Notes: generated by a model not told the origin, from the sequence alone. DNA of 64,000 nt from Kitasatospora sp. SolWspMP-SS2h (GCF_003259315.1 NZ_QLLT01000005.1:1-64000); one strand, 5' to 3'; positions 16,373 through 26,459 are shown, numbered from the stretch's first letter. A program made the numbers and translations.

Positions 16373-16900
16373 TCAGTCCTGCGGCATGAAGTACGAGTCG
16401 AGCCGGGCCACCCCGGGCTCGACCAGCTTCCACGGCCCGCCGAAGCCGAGCACGGCCACCGCGGCGGGCGGGAAGCCGTTCAGGCGCAGCCGGTTGAGCG
16501 CCTCGGCGTCGCCCTCGTCGCCGGCCAGCACCTGGGTGAGGCCGAGCACGCCGGGGTTGTGGCCGACCAGCAGCAGGTCGGCGTGCTCGTCGGGGGTCTC
16601 CTGGATGACCTCGATCAGCCGGCCCGGCTGGGCCTCGTACACCCGGTCCTCGTAGGCCGTCTTCCGGGCCCGCTTGGGCAGCTCGTGGGCGACCAGCTTC
16701 CAGGTCTCCCTGGTCCGCAGCGCGGTGGAGCACAGCACGTGGTCGGGGTTGACCCCGGAGTCGGCCAGCCAGCGGCCGGCCGCGGTGGCCTGGCCGCGGC
16801 CGCGGTCGGCGAGCGGGCGGTCGTGGTCGTTGACCTGGTTGGGCCAGTCGGCCCGGGCATGGCGGAGGACGATGATCCTACGAGGGGTGTCTGCGCTCAT
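16373..16900 (-). CDS. SixA-type histidine phosphatase
   Basis: A 175-aa histidine phosphatase superfamily protein. The catalytic RHG-like motif is LRHARADW (nucleophile H14), a second arginine lies in RTRETW, and the second catalytic His lies in LLVGHNPGVL. Short members like this one act as phosphohistidine phosphatases (SixA) in Gram-negatives. In actinobacteria the substrate is generally unproven. The start is the ATG at 16900 (MSADTPRRIIVLRH). A longer frame to 16957 adds 19 unlikely residues. It converges with serB. Confidence 0.88.
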   Translation of the reverse strand: MSADTPRRIIVLRHARADWPNQVNDHDRPLADRGRGQATAAGRWLADSGVNPDHVLCSTALRTRETWKLVAHELPKRARKTAYEDRVYEAQPGRLIEVIQETPDEHADLLLVGHNPGVLGLTQVLAGDEGDAEALNRLRLNGFPPAAVAVLGFGGPWKLVEPGVARLDSYFMPQD

Positions 16901-16952
16901 ACCCCTAGAGCTTCGCAGAAAACCGGCCTCCGGTCGCGCCGTCCGGGAAGCT

Positions 16953-16987
16953 GCCACCCCTGCGGGTGGCGGCGGCCCGGGGCCGCC
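16953..16987 (-). terminator. Tandem hairpins after the MFS/small-protein unit
   Basis: Two adjacent 7-bp stem-loops, GCCACCC-CTGC-GGGTGGC (16953-16970) and GGCGGCC-CGG-GGCCGCC (16971-16987), lie 34 bases beyond the stop of the 40-residue gene. Confidence 0.6.
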
Positions 16988-17020
16988 GCCGGGCGGACCG
17001 TCGCCGGGCGGGCGGGCGGT

Positions 17021-17143
17021 TCAGCCCATCGCGTTGGCCACCGTCGCCACGATCGCGATCACCACCACGATGCCGGCGATCAGGCCGAGCATCTGCAGCA
17101 GCTTCTTCTGCCCGCCCTGCGGGTTCGGGTCGAGTACCGGCAT
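17021..17143 (-). CDS. Small transporter-associated membrane protein (SGM_5486-like)
   Basis: A 40-residue protein too short for routine gene calls. It has a polar start MPVLDPNPQGGQKKLLQ and one membrane segment (about 19-37, LGLIAGIVVVIAIVATVA). I recognise it as the small 'SGM_5486 family transporter-associated protein' found next to CynX/NimT-type MFS transporters in Streptomyces, which is exactly its position here. It begins 11 bases after the MFS stop codon. A -10 hexamer, TAGGCT, overlaps that stop codon and lies 7 bases before this ATG, so the gene can be made from its own leaderless message. Its role with the transporter is unknown. Confidence 0.82.
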   Translation of the reverse strand: MPVLDPNPQGGQKKLLQMLGLIAGIVVVIAIVATVANAMG

Positions 17144-17150
17144 GGCGCCG

Positions 17151-17156
17151 AGCCTA
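17151..17156 (-). promoter_or_regulatory. -10 hexamer of the 40-residue gene, overlapping the MFS stop codon
   Basis: TAGGCT on the minus strand. Its first three bases are the TAG stop codon of the MFS gene. The spacing to the downstream ATG is 7 bases. Confidence 0.55.
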
Positions 17157-18506
17157 GCCGACGGCCTCGTCCTCGATGTGCCGGGCCCGGGCCGCGCGCA
17201 GGCCGACCAGCATCTGCGGCACCAGCAGCAGGGCGAGCAGGCCCAGCGGCAGGTACCAGCGGCCGGTGCCCTGGTAGAGCGCGCCCATCAGGATCGGGCC
17301 CGGGATGGAGATCAGGTAGCCCAGGCTCTGCGCGAACGCCGACAGCTGGGTCACCCCGCCCGGGGTGCGGGCGCGCAGGCCGAGCATGGTCAGCGCCAGC
17401 GGGAACGCGCACATCGACAGGCCGACCAGGACCGCCCACAGCCACGGCACCGTGCCGGCCGCGAGCATCAGCCCGAGGAAGCCGGCGATCCCGCACAGCC
17501 CGAGCACCACCACGTACAGCCGCTGGTCGCCGCGCCGGGCGGCCAGGTTCGGCAGCAGGAAGGAGACCGGCACGCTGACCGCCATCACCAGGGCCAGCAG
17601 CACGCCGGACGCCGACTCCGACACCCCGGCGTCGTGGTAGATCTTCGGCAGCCAGCCCATCGCGCTGTACGCGCTGGTCGACTGCAGGCCGAAGAACGCG
17701 GCCAGCGCCCACGCGGTGCGGCTGCGCAGGATCGGCAGCTTGACGTGCGCCGCCGGGGCGGCCGTTGCCGGGGCCGCCGCCGGGCCGGCCTTCTCCCGGC
17801 GCAGGAACAGCACCACCAGCCAGACCGCCAGCGCGGCCACCGCGAGCAGGCCCCACACGCCGAGGCCGAGCCGCCAGCTGCCGCCCATCGCGTCGGTCAG
17901 CGGGACGGTGGTGGCCGCGGCGAGCGAGGTGCCCACCGACAGCGCCATCGAGTACAGGCCGATCATCGGCGCCACCCGGTCCGGGAAGTACCGCTTGATC
18001 ACCACCGGGATCAGCACGTTGGCCAGCGCCACCCCGGCCAGCGCCAGCGCGGTCAGCAGCAGGAAGACCACGGCGGAGCCGGTGAACGAGCGGGCCAGCA
18101 CGCCCGCCGCGATCGCGGCCATGGCGGCCGTCACCACGGCGACCGGGCCCATCCGGCGGGCCAGGCCGGGCGCGCAGACGCCCAGCACCGCGAAGCACAG
18201 CGGCGGCACGGCGGCCAGCAGCCCGGCCGTCGTGGCGCTCATCCCCAGGCCGTCGCGGACCGGGTCGAGCAGCGCGCCGAGGCTGGTCACCACGGGGCGC
18301 AGGTTCACCGCGGCGGCGGCCACCGCGACGGCGAGCAGGACGGCGGCGGCGTCGCGCGCGGCCGTCCGGGCGGGCGGAGCGACGGACGGGGCAGCGGGCT
18401 GAGCGGCGGACGGGGCGGCGGGCTGAGCGGTGGGCGTACCCGCCGGTGGAGCGGCGGGCGGACGGCTCCCGGCCTCGGTGGTGGAGGGGTCTGCTGCGGT
18501 AGACAT
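17154..18506 (-). CDS. CynX/NimT-family MFS transporter
   Basis: A 450-aa major facilitator superfamily permease with 12 predicted membrane segments after a low-complexity Pro/Ala/Gln N-terminal tail (about 1-48, APSAAQPAAPS units). Features of the CynX/NimT group are AVNLRPVVTSLGALLDPVRDGLGMS after TM1 and QSTSAYSAMGWLPKIYHDAG before TM8. Relatives export or import cyanate or nitroimidazoles, but for most the substrate is unknown. The ATG at 18506 follows TATGAT by 6 bases, a leaderless spacing. The gene is divergent from a GntR regulator, the likely controller, and is followed by its 40-residue partner. Confidence 0.9.
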   Translation of the reverse strand: MSTAADPSTTEAGSRPPAAPPAGTPTAQPAAPSAAQPAAPSVAPPARTAARDAAAVLLAVAVAAAAVNLRPVVTSLGALLDPVRDGLGMSATTAGLLAAVPPLCFAVLGVCAPGLARRMGPVAVVTAAMAAIAAGVLARSFTGSAVVFLLLTALALAGVALANVLIPVVIKRYFPDRVAPMIGLYSMALSVGTSLAAATTVPLTDAMGGSWRLGLGVWGLLAVAALAVWLVVLFLRREKAGPAAAPATAAPAAHVKLPILRSRTAWALAAFFGLQSTSAYSAMGWLPKIYHDAGVSESASGVLLALVMAVSVPVSFLLPNLAARRGDQRLYVVVLGLCGIAGFLGLMLAAGTVPWLWAVLVGLSMCAFPLALTMLGLRARTPGGVTQLSAFAQSLGYLISIPGPILMGALYQGTGRWYLPLGLLALLLVPQMLVGLRAARARHIEDEAVG

Positions 18507-18553
18507 GGCGCAATCATAGAATCATGGGATGACTTAGCGCATCCCGGTATCCT
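18507..18553. promoter_or_regulatory. Divergent promoter/operator region, MFS and GntR genes
   Basis: TATGAT (18513-18518, minus) is a -10 at leaderless spacing for the MFS gene. TATCCT (18548-18553, plus) is a possible -10 for the GntR gene. Between them lie a direct repeat ATCAT-3-ATCAT and an inverted repeat GGGAT-10-ATCCC (18526-18545), which are candidate GntR operators. Assignment of the operator is inference. Confidence 0.45.
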
Positions 18554-18600
18554 GAAGACCTGGCCCGCCGGATGACCTGGCCCACAGAAGGAGCACGACC

Positions 18601-19272
18601 TTGGCGCTGTCGACCACCCGTCGCACCCCGCTCTCCGACCAGGTGATCGCCCAGCTCCGGGCCCAGATCACCTCCGGCGAGTGGCCGGTCGGCTCCCGCA
18701 TCCCCACCGAGGCGGAGCTCGTCGACCAGCTCGGCGTCGCCCGCAACACCGTCCGCGAGGCCGTCCGCGCCCTCGCCCACAACGGGCTGCTCGACATCCG
18801 CCAGGGCTCCGGCACCTACGTCCTGGCCACCAGCGAGCTCGCGGGCGTGCTGCACCGCCGCTTCGCCGACGCCGACCAGGACCAGGTCGCCGAGCTGCGC
18901 GCCACCCTGGAGACCTCCGCCGCCGGCTTCGCGGCCCTCCGCCGCACCCCGCGCGACCTCGAACTCCTCGACGCCGCGCTGGCCCGCCGCGACGCCGCCT
19001 GGAACTCCGGCGTCCCCGAGGACTTCATCCAGACCGACGCCGCCTTCCACCAGGCCGTGGTCGCCGCCGCCCACAACGACGTGCTGGCCGCCGTCTACGC
19101 CGACCTCGGCGAGGTCCTGCGCGCCCACCTCCGCCACGACGTCGGCCCCGACCTGCTCCCGCACCGCTGGGTCCCGCACACCGCGATCCTCGACGCCATC
19201 CGGGCCGGCGACCCCGAGCGGGCCGCCGACGAGGCGGGCCGCGCCATCGGCTTCTGCAAGGAGAACCCCTAG
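18601..19272 (+). CDS. FadR-subfamily GntR transcriptional regulator
   Basis: A 223-aa regulator. The N-terminal winged helix (about 8-75) has LSDQVIAQLRAQITSGEWPVGSR, PTEAELVDQLGVARNTVREAVRALAHNGLL and RQGSGTYV. The C-terminal all-helical FCD domain (about 95-215) has conserved metal/ligand residues D..FH (TDAAFHQAV), H in PHTAILDAI and D/E residues typical of FadR-type ligand binding. The start is TTG at 18601 with GAAGGAG 7 bases upstream. It is divergent from the MFS transporter and probably represses it in response to an unknown small carboxylate-like ligand. Confidence 0.92.
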   Translation: MALSTTRRTPLSDQVIAQLRAQITSGEWPVGSRIPTEAELVDQLGVARNTVREAVRALAHNGLLDIRQGSGTYVLATSELAGVLHRRFADADQDQVAELRATLETSAAGFAALRRTPRDLELLDAALARRDAAWNSGVPEDFIQTDAAFHQAVVAAAHNDVLAAVYADLGEVLRAHLRHDVGPDLLPHRWVPHTAILDAIRAGDPERAADEAGRAIGFCKENP

Positions 19273-19296
19273 CCCGGGGCCCCCGGGAACGCGGAC

Positions 19297-19333
19297 GGGC
19301 GCGGCCGCGTCCCCGGGGGGAACGGCCGCGCCC
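19297..19333. terminator. Terminator between GntR gene and fabI
   Basis: Inverted repeat GGGCGCGGCCG / CGGCCGCGCCC (11 bp) with a 15-base C/G-rich loop, between convergent genes ending at 19272 and 19362. Confidence 0.7.
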
Positions 19334-19361
19334 GCGCGTGGAGCAGCTCGGAACGGGGTGC

Positions 19362-20129
19362 TCAGGCGCCGATCGCGTGCAGCCCGCCGTCGACGTGGAT
19401 GATCTCGCCGGTGGTCTTCGGGAACCAGTCGCTGAGCAGGGCGACGACGCCGCGGCCGGCCGGCTCCGGGTCGGAGAGGTCCCACTTGAGCGGGGAGCGG
19501 GTGTCCCAGGTCGCGGCGAGGTCCGGGAAGCCGGGGATCGACTTCGCGGCCATCGACCCGATCGGGCCGGCCGAGATCAGGTTGCAGCGGATGTCGCGCG
19601 AGCCCAGGTAGCGGGCGAGGTACCGGTTGGTGGACTCCAGGGCGGCCTTCGCCGGGCCCATCCAGTCGTACTGCGGCCAGGCGAACTGCGCGTCGAAGGT
19701 CAGGCCGACCACCGAGCCGCCGTCCTGCATGAGCGGGAGCAGCGCCGTGGTGAGCGACTTGAGCGAGTACGCGGAGACCTGCATCGCGGTGGCGACCGAC
19801 TCCCACGGGGTGTCGAGGAAGTTGCCGCCGAGGGCGTCCTGCGGCGCGAAGCCGATCGAGTGGACGACGCCGTCGAGGGTGGGCAGGTGCTCGCGGACCT
19901 GGTCGGCGATGCCGGCCAGCTGCTCCGCGCTGGAGACGTCGAGCTCCAGGACCTTGACCGGCCGGGGCAGCTTCTTGGCGATGCGCTCGGTGAGGCTGGG
20001 CCGGGGGAAGGCGGTGAGGATGATCTCGGCGCCCTGCTCCTGGGCGAGCCGCGCGGTGTGGAAGGCGATGGAGGACTCCATCAGCACGCCGGTGATCAGG
20101 ATGCGCTTGCCTTCGAGAATTCCAGTCAT
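19362..20129 (-). CDS. fabI: Enoyl-[acyl-carrier-protein] reductase (NADH)
   Basis: A 255-aa FabI/InhA-type reductase catalysing the last step of each fatty-acid elongation cycle. The SDR-like cofactor site is GVLMESSIAFHTARL. The FabI active-site spacing Tyr-x6-Lys is present in QYDWMGPAKAALES, and HSIGFAPQDALGG forms the substrate region. The end GGLHAIGA is typical of actinobacterial FabI/InhA. It begins 2 bases after the fabG stop codon (TGA-CC-ATG), so the two are translationally coupled. InhA-type enzymes are targets of isoniazid-like inhibitors. Confidence 0.95.
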   Translation of the reverse strand: MTGILEGKRILITGVLMESSIAFHTARLAQEQGAEIILTAFPRPSLTERIAKKLPRPVKVLELDVSSAEQLAGIADQVREHLPTLDGVVHSIGFAPQDALGGNFLDTPWESVATAMQVSAYSLKSLTTALLPLMQDGGSVVGLTFDAQFAWPQYDWMGPAKAALESTNRYLARYLGSRDIRCNLISAGPIGSMAAKSIPGFPDLAATWDTRSPLKWDLSDPEPAGRGVVALLSDWFPKTTGEIIHVDGGLHAIGA

Positions 20130-20131
20130 GG

Positions 20132-20851
20132 TCAGTGGCCCATGCCCAATCCGCCGTCGACGGGAACGACGGCTCCGGTGATGTACGCGGCCTCGTCGGA
20201 GGCCAGGAACCGCACGGCCGAGGCGATCTCGGCGGGGGCGGCGTAGCGGCCCAGGGGGACGTCGGAGACGATCTCCTTGCGGCGCTCCTCGCTGAGCACG
20301 GCGGTCATGTCGGTGTCGACGAAGCCGGGCGCCACCACGTTGACGGTGATGCCGCGGGAGCCGAGCTCGCGGGCGAGGGAGCGGGCGAAGCCGACCAGGC
20401 CGGCCTTGGAGGCGGCGTAGTTGACCTGCCCCGCGGAGCCGCTGAGGCCGACCACCGAGGAGATCAGCACGACCCGGCCCTTGCGGGCGCGCAGCATCTT
20501 GGCGGCCGCGCGCTTGACCACCCGGAAGGTGCCGGTGAGGTTGGTGTCCAGGACGGAGGTGAAGTCCTCCTCGGACATGCGCAGCAGCAGGGTGTCCTTG
20601 GTGATGCCGGCGTTGGCGACCAGGACCTCGACCGGGCCGTGCGCGGCCTCGATCTCGGTGAAGGCGGCGTCGACCTGCTCGGCGTCGGTGATGTCGGCGC
20701 GGACGGCGAGGACGTCGTACTTGGCGAGCTCCGCCGGGACCTCGCCGCCCCGGCTGGTGATGGCGACCTTGTCGCCCGCCTCGGCGAAGCTCCGGGCGAT
20801 CGCCAGACCGATGCCCCGGTTGCCTCCGGTGACCAGTACCGAGCGGCTCAA
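20132..20851 (-). CDS. fabG: 3-oxoacyl-[acyl-carrier-protein] reductase
   Basis: A 239-aa short-chain dehydrogenase reducing beta-ketoacyl-ACP with NADPH. The cofactor motif is TGGNRGIG, NAG appears in VLVANAGITKD, the catalytic triad is SSVVGLSG.. with Y and K in NYAASKAG, and PGFVDTDM follows. The C-terminus ends VPVDGGLGMGH. The start is TTG at 20851 after AGAGGTGG, giving the usual SRSVLVTGGNRGIG start. It forms the conserved actinobacterial fabG-fabI pair. A -10-like TAGCGT lies at 20915-20920. Confidence 0.95.
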   Translation of the reverse strand: MSRSVLVTGGNRGIGLAIARSFAEAGDKVAITSRGGEVPAELAKYDVLAVRADITDAEQVDAAFTEIEAAHGPVEVLVANAGITKDTLLLRMSEEDFTSVLDTNLTGTFRVVKRAAAKMLRARKGRVVLISSVVGLSGSAGQVNYAASKAGLVGFARSLARELGSRGITVNVVAPGFVDTDMTAVLSEERRKEIVSDVPLGRYAAPAEIASAVRFLASDEAAYITGAVVPVDGGLGMGH

Positions 20852-20914
20852 GGGTCCACCTCTCTCTCGATGTGCGTCGGCAGTGCACGCGCGACCGCGC
20901 GCAGTTCACCAGCG

Positions 20915-20920
20915 ACGCTA
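20915..20920 (-). promoter_or_regulatory. Possible -10 of fabG-fabI
   Basis: TAGCGT on the minus strand would give a leader of about 55 bases before the TTG start. No strong -35. The rest of the 253-base divergent region holds no gene. Confidence 0.4.
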
Positions 20921-21104
20921 TCGGTAGGGTGCGATCCCGGGCGAAGCCGCCTCCGACAGGGGCGTCCGGCGAGAACTGTCGTATCCCCACAACGGGGCGG
21001 CGGGGGTCGCCGGGAACGCCGCACGGGCGGCGGGCGTTGCCCCGAAGGTGTTCCGGAGAGTCCGGGGCGCCGATTCCGGGCGAGCCGAACGGAGCGGACG
21101 CGAG

Positions 21105-22235
21105 ATGAGTGGTGCACACCCTGGCCGGACGGGCCGCCGCAGGCTGGCGGCGCTGGCGGCGCTGGCCCTGGCGGGTGCGGCGGCGTGGGCGCTGCGCGAG
21201 GTCCCGGCCCAGTTCGGGCGCCGGCCGAGCAGGGCGGACCAGCGGCTGCGGGCCTCCCCGCAGTACCGCGACGGGGTGTTCCACAACGCTCCCTCCGAGG
21301 TGTCGGCCGGGGCGCCGGGCCGGCCGGACGCGGCGACGCTGCGCCGGATGCTGTTCGAGAAGGAGGGCCGGGTGCCGGCCGCCCCGGTGCCGCTGGCGGT
21401 GCCGGAGGTCTCCGACGGGTCGGCCGGGGGCGTCGCGGTGACGTGGTTCGGGCACGCCTCGGCGCTGCTGGAGCTGGACGGCTGCCGGGTGCTGGTGGAC
21501 CCGATCTGGTCGGACCGCTGCTCGCCCTCGCAGCTGACCGGCCCGAAGCGGCTGCACCCGGTGCCGGTGGAGCTGGCCGAACTGCCGCAGGTGGACGCGG
21601 TGCTGATCTCGCACGACCACTACGACCACCTGGACATGGCGACGGTGCGCCGCCTGGTGGAGCTGCAGTCGGCGCCGTTCGCGGTGCCGCTGGGCATCGG
21701 CGGCCACCTGCGCCGCTGGGGCGTGCCGGAGCACCGGATCATCGAGCTGGACTGGGACGAGACCTGCACGCTCGGCGAGTTGACGCTGACGCTGACGGCC
21801 GCGCACCACTTCTCCGGCCGCAGCCTGGCCCGGAACACCACGCTGTGGGGCTCCTGGGTGGCGGCCGGCCCGCGGCACAAGGTGTTCTTCACCGGGGACT
21901 CCGGCTACTTCGAGGGCTTCGCCCGGATCGGCGAGCAGCACGGCCCGTTCGACGCAGCGCTGATGGCGGTCGGCGCCTACGACCCGGCCTGGGCGGACAT
22001 CCACCTGAACCCGGAGGAGGCGGTGCGGGCGCACCTGGAGCTGCGCGGCGGGCTGCTGCTGCCGATCCACTGGTGCACCTTCAACCTGGCGCCGCACCCC
22101 TGGGCGGAGCCGGTGGAGCGGCTGCTGGCGGAGGCCAAGGCGCACGGCGTCCCGCTGGCGGTGCCGCGCCCGGGGCAGCGGGTGGAGGTGGCCAACCCGC
22201 CGGAGCTGGACGGCTGGTGGGAGGCCCTGGCGTAG
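21105..22235 (+). CDS. Metallo-beta-lactamase-fold hydrolase (NAPE-PLD/UlaG-like), membrane-anchored or exported
   Basis: A 376-aa protein. Residues 8-30 form a hydrophobic N-terminal segment after basic residues (GRTGRRRLAALAALALAG), a signal anchor. The hydrolase domain has WFGHASALLEL, the metal site SHDHYDHLD (HxHxDH), AHHFSGR, TGDSGY, and a late His in PIHWCTFNL. This set matches the family of N-acyl-phosphatidylethanolamine phospholipase D-like and L-ascorbate-lactonase-like enzymes. The substrate is unknown, and an exported phospholipid-directed enzyme is plausible. The start at 21105 has GGAG 10 bases upstream. Confidence 0.87.
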   Translation: MSGAHPGRTGRRRLAALAALALAGAAAWALREVPAQFGRRPSRADQRLRASPQYRDGVFHNAPSEVSAGAPGRPDAATLRRMLFEKEGRVPAAPVPLAVPEVSDGSAGGVAVTWFGHASALLELDGCRVLVDPIWSDRCSPSQLTGPKRLHPVPVELAELPQVDAVLISHDHYDHLDMATVRRLVELQSAPFAVPLGIGGHLRRWGVPEHRIIELDWDETCTLGELTLTLTAAHHFSGRSLARNTTLWGSWVAAGPRHKVFFTGDSGYFEGFARIGEQHGPFDAALMAVGAYDPAWADIHLNPEEAVRAHLELRGGLLLPIHWCTFNLAPHPWAEPVERLLAEAKAHGVPLAVPRPGQRVEVANPPELDGWWEALA

Positions 22236-22252
22236 CCCCGGCCTGACGGGGC
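22235..22252 (+). terminator. Short hairpin after the hydrolase gene
   Basis: GCCCCG-GCCTGA-CGGGGC, a 6-bp stem beginning at the stop codon of the hydrolase gene. Weak candidate. Confidence 0.4.
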
Positions 22253-22371
22253 ATCAGGGTGGCGCGGCGGATATTTGCTGGCCGTACGCCCTGCGGCCGG
22301 GGATGATGCGAGCGGGTGCGCCCTCGGCCGGGGGCGGCCCGCCGCGCCCGACCCTCGACCCAGGGAGCCCG

Positions 22372-23897
<1,526 letters not shown>

Positions 23898-23898
<1 letters not shown>

Positions 23899-25292
23899 TG
23901 TCCCTCACGCACCCCCACGAGCTGGTGGAACGCGCCCTCGAACTCTCCCGCGCGGACGGCTGCGTGGTGATCGCCGACGAGGAGTCCACCGCCAACCTGC
24001 GCTGGGCCGGCAACGGCCTGACCACCAACGGCGTCACCCGCGGCCGCCGTCTCACCGTGGTCTCCACCGCGGCCGGCGCCACCGGCACCGCCTCCGGCGT
24101 GGTCGCCCAGGAGGCCGTCACGCTCGACGAGGTCGAGCGGCTGGTGCGCGCCGCCGAGGCCGCCGCCCGGGCCGCCGGGCCCGCCGAGGACGCCCAGCCG
24201 CTGATCGAGGGCCGCGCGGCCGACCCGCGCTTCACCGAGGCCCCGGAGACCACCGACATCGGCGTCTTCGCCGACTTCGCCCCGGCCCTCGGCGAGGCGT
24301 TCGCCCGGGCCCGCGCGGGCGGCGAGCTGCTGTACGGCTTCGCCCGGCACGAGCGCACCACCTCCTACCTGGGCAGCTCCACCGGCCTGCGGCTGCGCCA
24401 CGACCAGCCCACCGGCAGCGTCGAGCTGAACGCCAAGACCGCCGACCTGTCCGGCTCCGCCTGGGCCGGCGCCGCGACGCGGGACTTCACCGACGTCGAC
24501 GTCACCGCCCTGCACACCGACCTGACCCGCCGCCTCGGCTGGGGCCGCAAGCGGATCGACCTGCCCGCCGGCCGGTACGAGACGCTGCTGCCGCCCTCGG
24601 CCGTCGCCGACCTGATGGTCTACCTCTCCTGGTCCTCCGGCGCGCGGGACGCGGCCGAGGGCCGCTCGGTCTTCTCCCGGCCCGGCGGGGGCACCAGGAT
24701 CGGCGAGCGGCTCAGCCAACTGCCGCTCACCCTGCGCTCCGACCCGGCGGAGCCCGGCCTCCAGGCAGCGCCGTTCGTGCTCGCGCACTCCTCCGGCGAG
24801 AACGAGTCGGTCTTCGACAACGGCTTCCCGCTGGCCGCCACCGACTGGCTGCGCGAGGGCCGCCTCGCCAACCTGCTGTCCACCCGGCACTCCGCCGCCC
24901 TGGCCGGCCTGCCGCTCACCCCGCCGGTCGACAACCTGGTCCTGGAGACCGCCGCCCCCGGCGCGCCGACCCTGGACGAGATGGTCGCCCGCACCGAGCG
25001 CGGCCTGCTGCTCACCTGCCTCTGGTACATCCGCGAGGTCGACCCGGCCACCCTGCTGCTCACCGGCCTCACCCGGGACGGCGTCTACCTGGTCGAGCAC
25101 GGCGAGGTGGTCGGCGCCGTGAACAACTTCCGCTTCAACGAGTCCCCGGTCGACCTGCTCGGCCGGATCACCGAAGTGGGCCGCACCGAACGCTGCCTGC
25201 CCCGCGAGTGGGGCGACTGGTTCACCCGGGCCGCGATGCCGCCGGTCCGGGTGCGCGACTTCCACATGAGCTCGGTCAGCCAGGCGTCCTGA
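23898..25292 (+). CDS. tldE: TldE/PmbA family protein (metalloprotease partner)
   Basis: A 464-aa partner of TldD lacking the HExxxH motif, as is normal for TldE/PmbA, in which the zinc site resides in TldD. Recognisable segments are LRWAGNGLTTNGVTRGRR, GRYETLLPPSAVADLMVYL, SENESVFDNGFPLAATDWLREGRL-like residues, and LTGLTRDGVYLVEHGEVVGAVNNFRFNESP near the C-terminus. The ATG shares its A with the tldD stop (TGATG), with AGGAGG about 10 bases upstream. The pair probably acts in the cytoplasm on a small peptide. No ribosomal peptide precursor is visible nearby. Confidence 0.93.
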
Positions 25293-25323
25293 GCCTGCCG
25301 ACCCGCACCCCGGGGGGACCCCG

Positions 25324-25872
25324 ATGGACGAGAAACGCACCGTGAAGGCGTCGAGGACGCTCTCCCGCATCCTGCGCCACGACCCGGGCTCCGTCGGGGT
25401 CGCCCTGGACCCGGCGGGCTGGGTCGAGGTCGACGCCCTGCTCGCCGCGCTCGGCCGGCACGGCCGCCCGCTGAGCCGCGCCGAGCTGGACCACGTCGTC
25501 GCCACCAACGACAAGCGCCGCTTCGCCTACTCCGCGGACGGCCGCTCGATCCGGGCCAGCCAGGGCCACACCGTCGAGGTCGACCTCGGCCTGCCCGCCG
25601 CCGTCCCGCCGGACGTGCTCTTCCACGGCACCGCCGAGCGCACCCTGCGGTTCGTCCTGGCCGAGGGCCTGCGCCCGATGTCCCGGCGGGACGTCCACCT
25701 CTCCGCCGACGCCGGGACGGCCGTCCGGGTCGGCTCCCGGCACGGCCGCCCCGTCGTCCTGGAGGTCGACGCGGCGGCGATGGCCCGGGACGGCCACGCG
25801 TTCCGGGTGTCGGCGAACGGCGTCTGGCTCACCGACGCGGTCCCCGTCGCGTACCTGCGCCGCACGCCCTGA
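25324..25872 (+). CDS. kptA: RNA 2'-phosphotransferase (KptA/Tpt1)
   Basis: A 182-aa Tpt1/KptA-family enzyme, the fold that removes an internal RNA 2'-phosphate using NAD+. Conserved parts are LSRILRHDPGSVG (R18-H19), GWVEVDALL, FAYSADGRSIRASQGHTVEVDLGL, LFHGTAERTLRFVLAEGLRPMSR and VHLSAD, with a late VVLEVDAAAMARDGHAFRVSANGVWLT. The known catalytic R-H-R-R set appears present. Bacteria lack the intron-splicing pathway that makes 2'-phosphate, so the native substrate is unknown. It starts 31 bases after tldE, with a GGGGGGA site, and is probably cotranscribed with tldD-tldE. A hairpin at 25891 follows. Confidence 0.92.
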   Translation: MDEKRTVKASRTLSRILRHDPGSVGVALDPAGWVEVDALLAALGRHGRPLSRAELDHVVATNDKRRFAYSADGRSIRASQGHTVEVDLGLPAAVPPDVLFHGTAERTLRFVLAEGLRPMSRRDVHLSADAGTAVRVGSRHGRPVVLEVDAAAMARDGHAFRVSANGVWLTDAVPVAYLRRTP

Positions 25873-25890
25873 GCCCGCGCCGCCCGCCGC

Positions 25891-25912
25891 GCCGGACCCG
25901 GGTGGGTCCGGC
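25891..25912 (+). terminator. Terminator after kptA
   Basis: Perfect 9-bp stem GCCGGACCC / GGGTCCGGC with a 4-base loop, 18 bases past the kptA stop, ending the putative tldD-tldE-kptA unit. Confidence 0.7.
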
Positions 25913-25979
25913 CGGCGTCAGCGGGGTTACCGTGGAGGACCGTAGGGGTGGCCGAACCGACCCGAGAATGGATGGGACC

Positions 25980-26330
25980 ATGCCCAAGAGCGCGGACGAC
26001 GGCCAGGTCTTCCGGATCACCGGGGCCCGCAGCAGCCTGAGCGAGGACGTCCGGGGGCGCCAGCGCCGCTACGTCATCTCGATGCTGATCCGCACCGCGT
26101 GCGTCCTGCTCGCGGTCATCCTCTGGGACGTCCAGCGCTGGCTCGCCTTCGGCGCGCTGGCCGGCGGCATCCTGCTGCCCTACTTCGCCGTCCTGATCGC
26201 CAACGCGGGCCGCGAGCGCGCCCCCGGCCTGCCCTCGACCTTCGCCTTCTCCCCCGACACCCCGCTGATGCTCGGCCCCGGCGGGACGGGCGGCGGCGGC
26301 GCGAGCGCCGAGAATCGGCCACAGGACTGA
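25980..26330 (+). CDS. DUF3099 membrane protein
   Basis: A 116-aa actinobacterial membrane protein of the DUF3099 family. A conserved polar start (VFRITGARSSLSEDVRGRQRRYVISM) is followed by two membrane segments (about 38-56 and 60-80, RTACVLLAVILWDV and AFGALAGGILLPYFAVLIANAG), then a short Gly-rich tail. Function unknown. Two starts are possible, the ATG at 25968 and the ATG at 25980. I prefer 25980, which gives the usual short N-terminus before VFRITG and has GGATGGGA upstream. A -10-like TACCGT lies at 25929-25934. Confidence 0.82.
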   Translation: MPKSADDGQVFRITGARSSLSEDVRGRQRRYVISMLIRTACVLLAVILWDVQRWLAFGALAGGILLPYFAVLIANAGRERAPGLPSTFAFSPDTPLMLGPGGTGGGGASAENRPQD

Positions 26331-26459
26331 GAATCCCTCAATCCCACTGTCCGGTATCGCCGTTCATGTGCCGCTATGACCGTCGGAAAGCTCAGACGAT
26401 CCTCAAATTAATCACCGGACAGGGACACCCACGCCCCTCCCGCCGTGCCATACTTCCTT

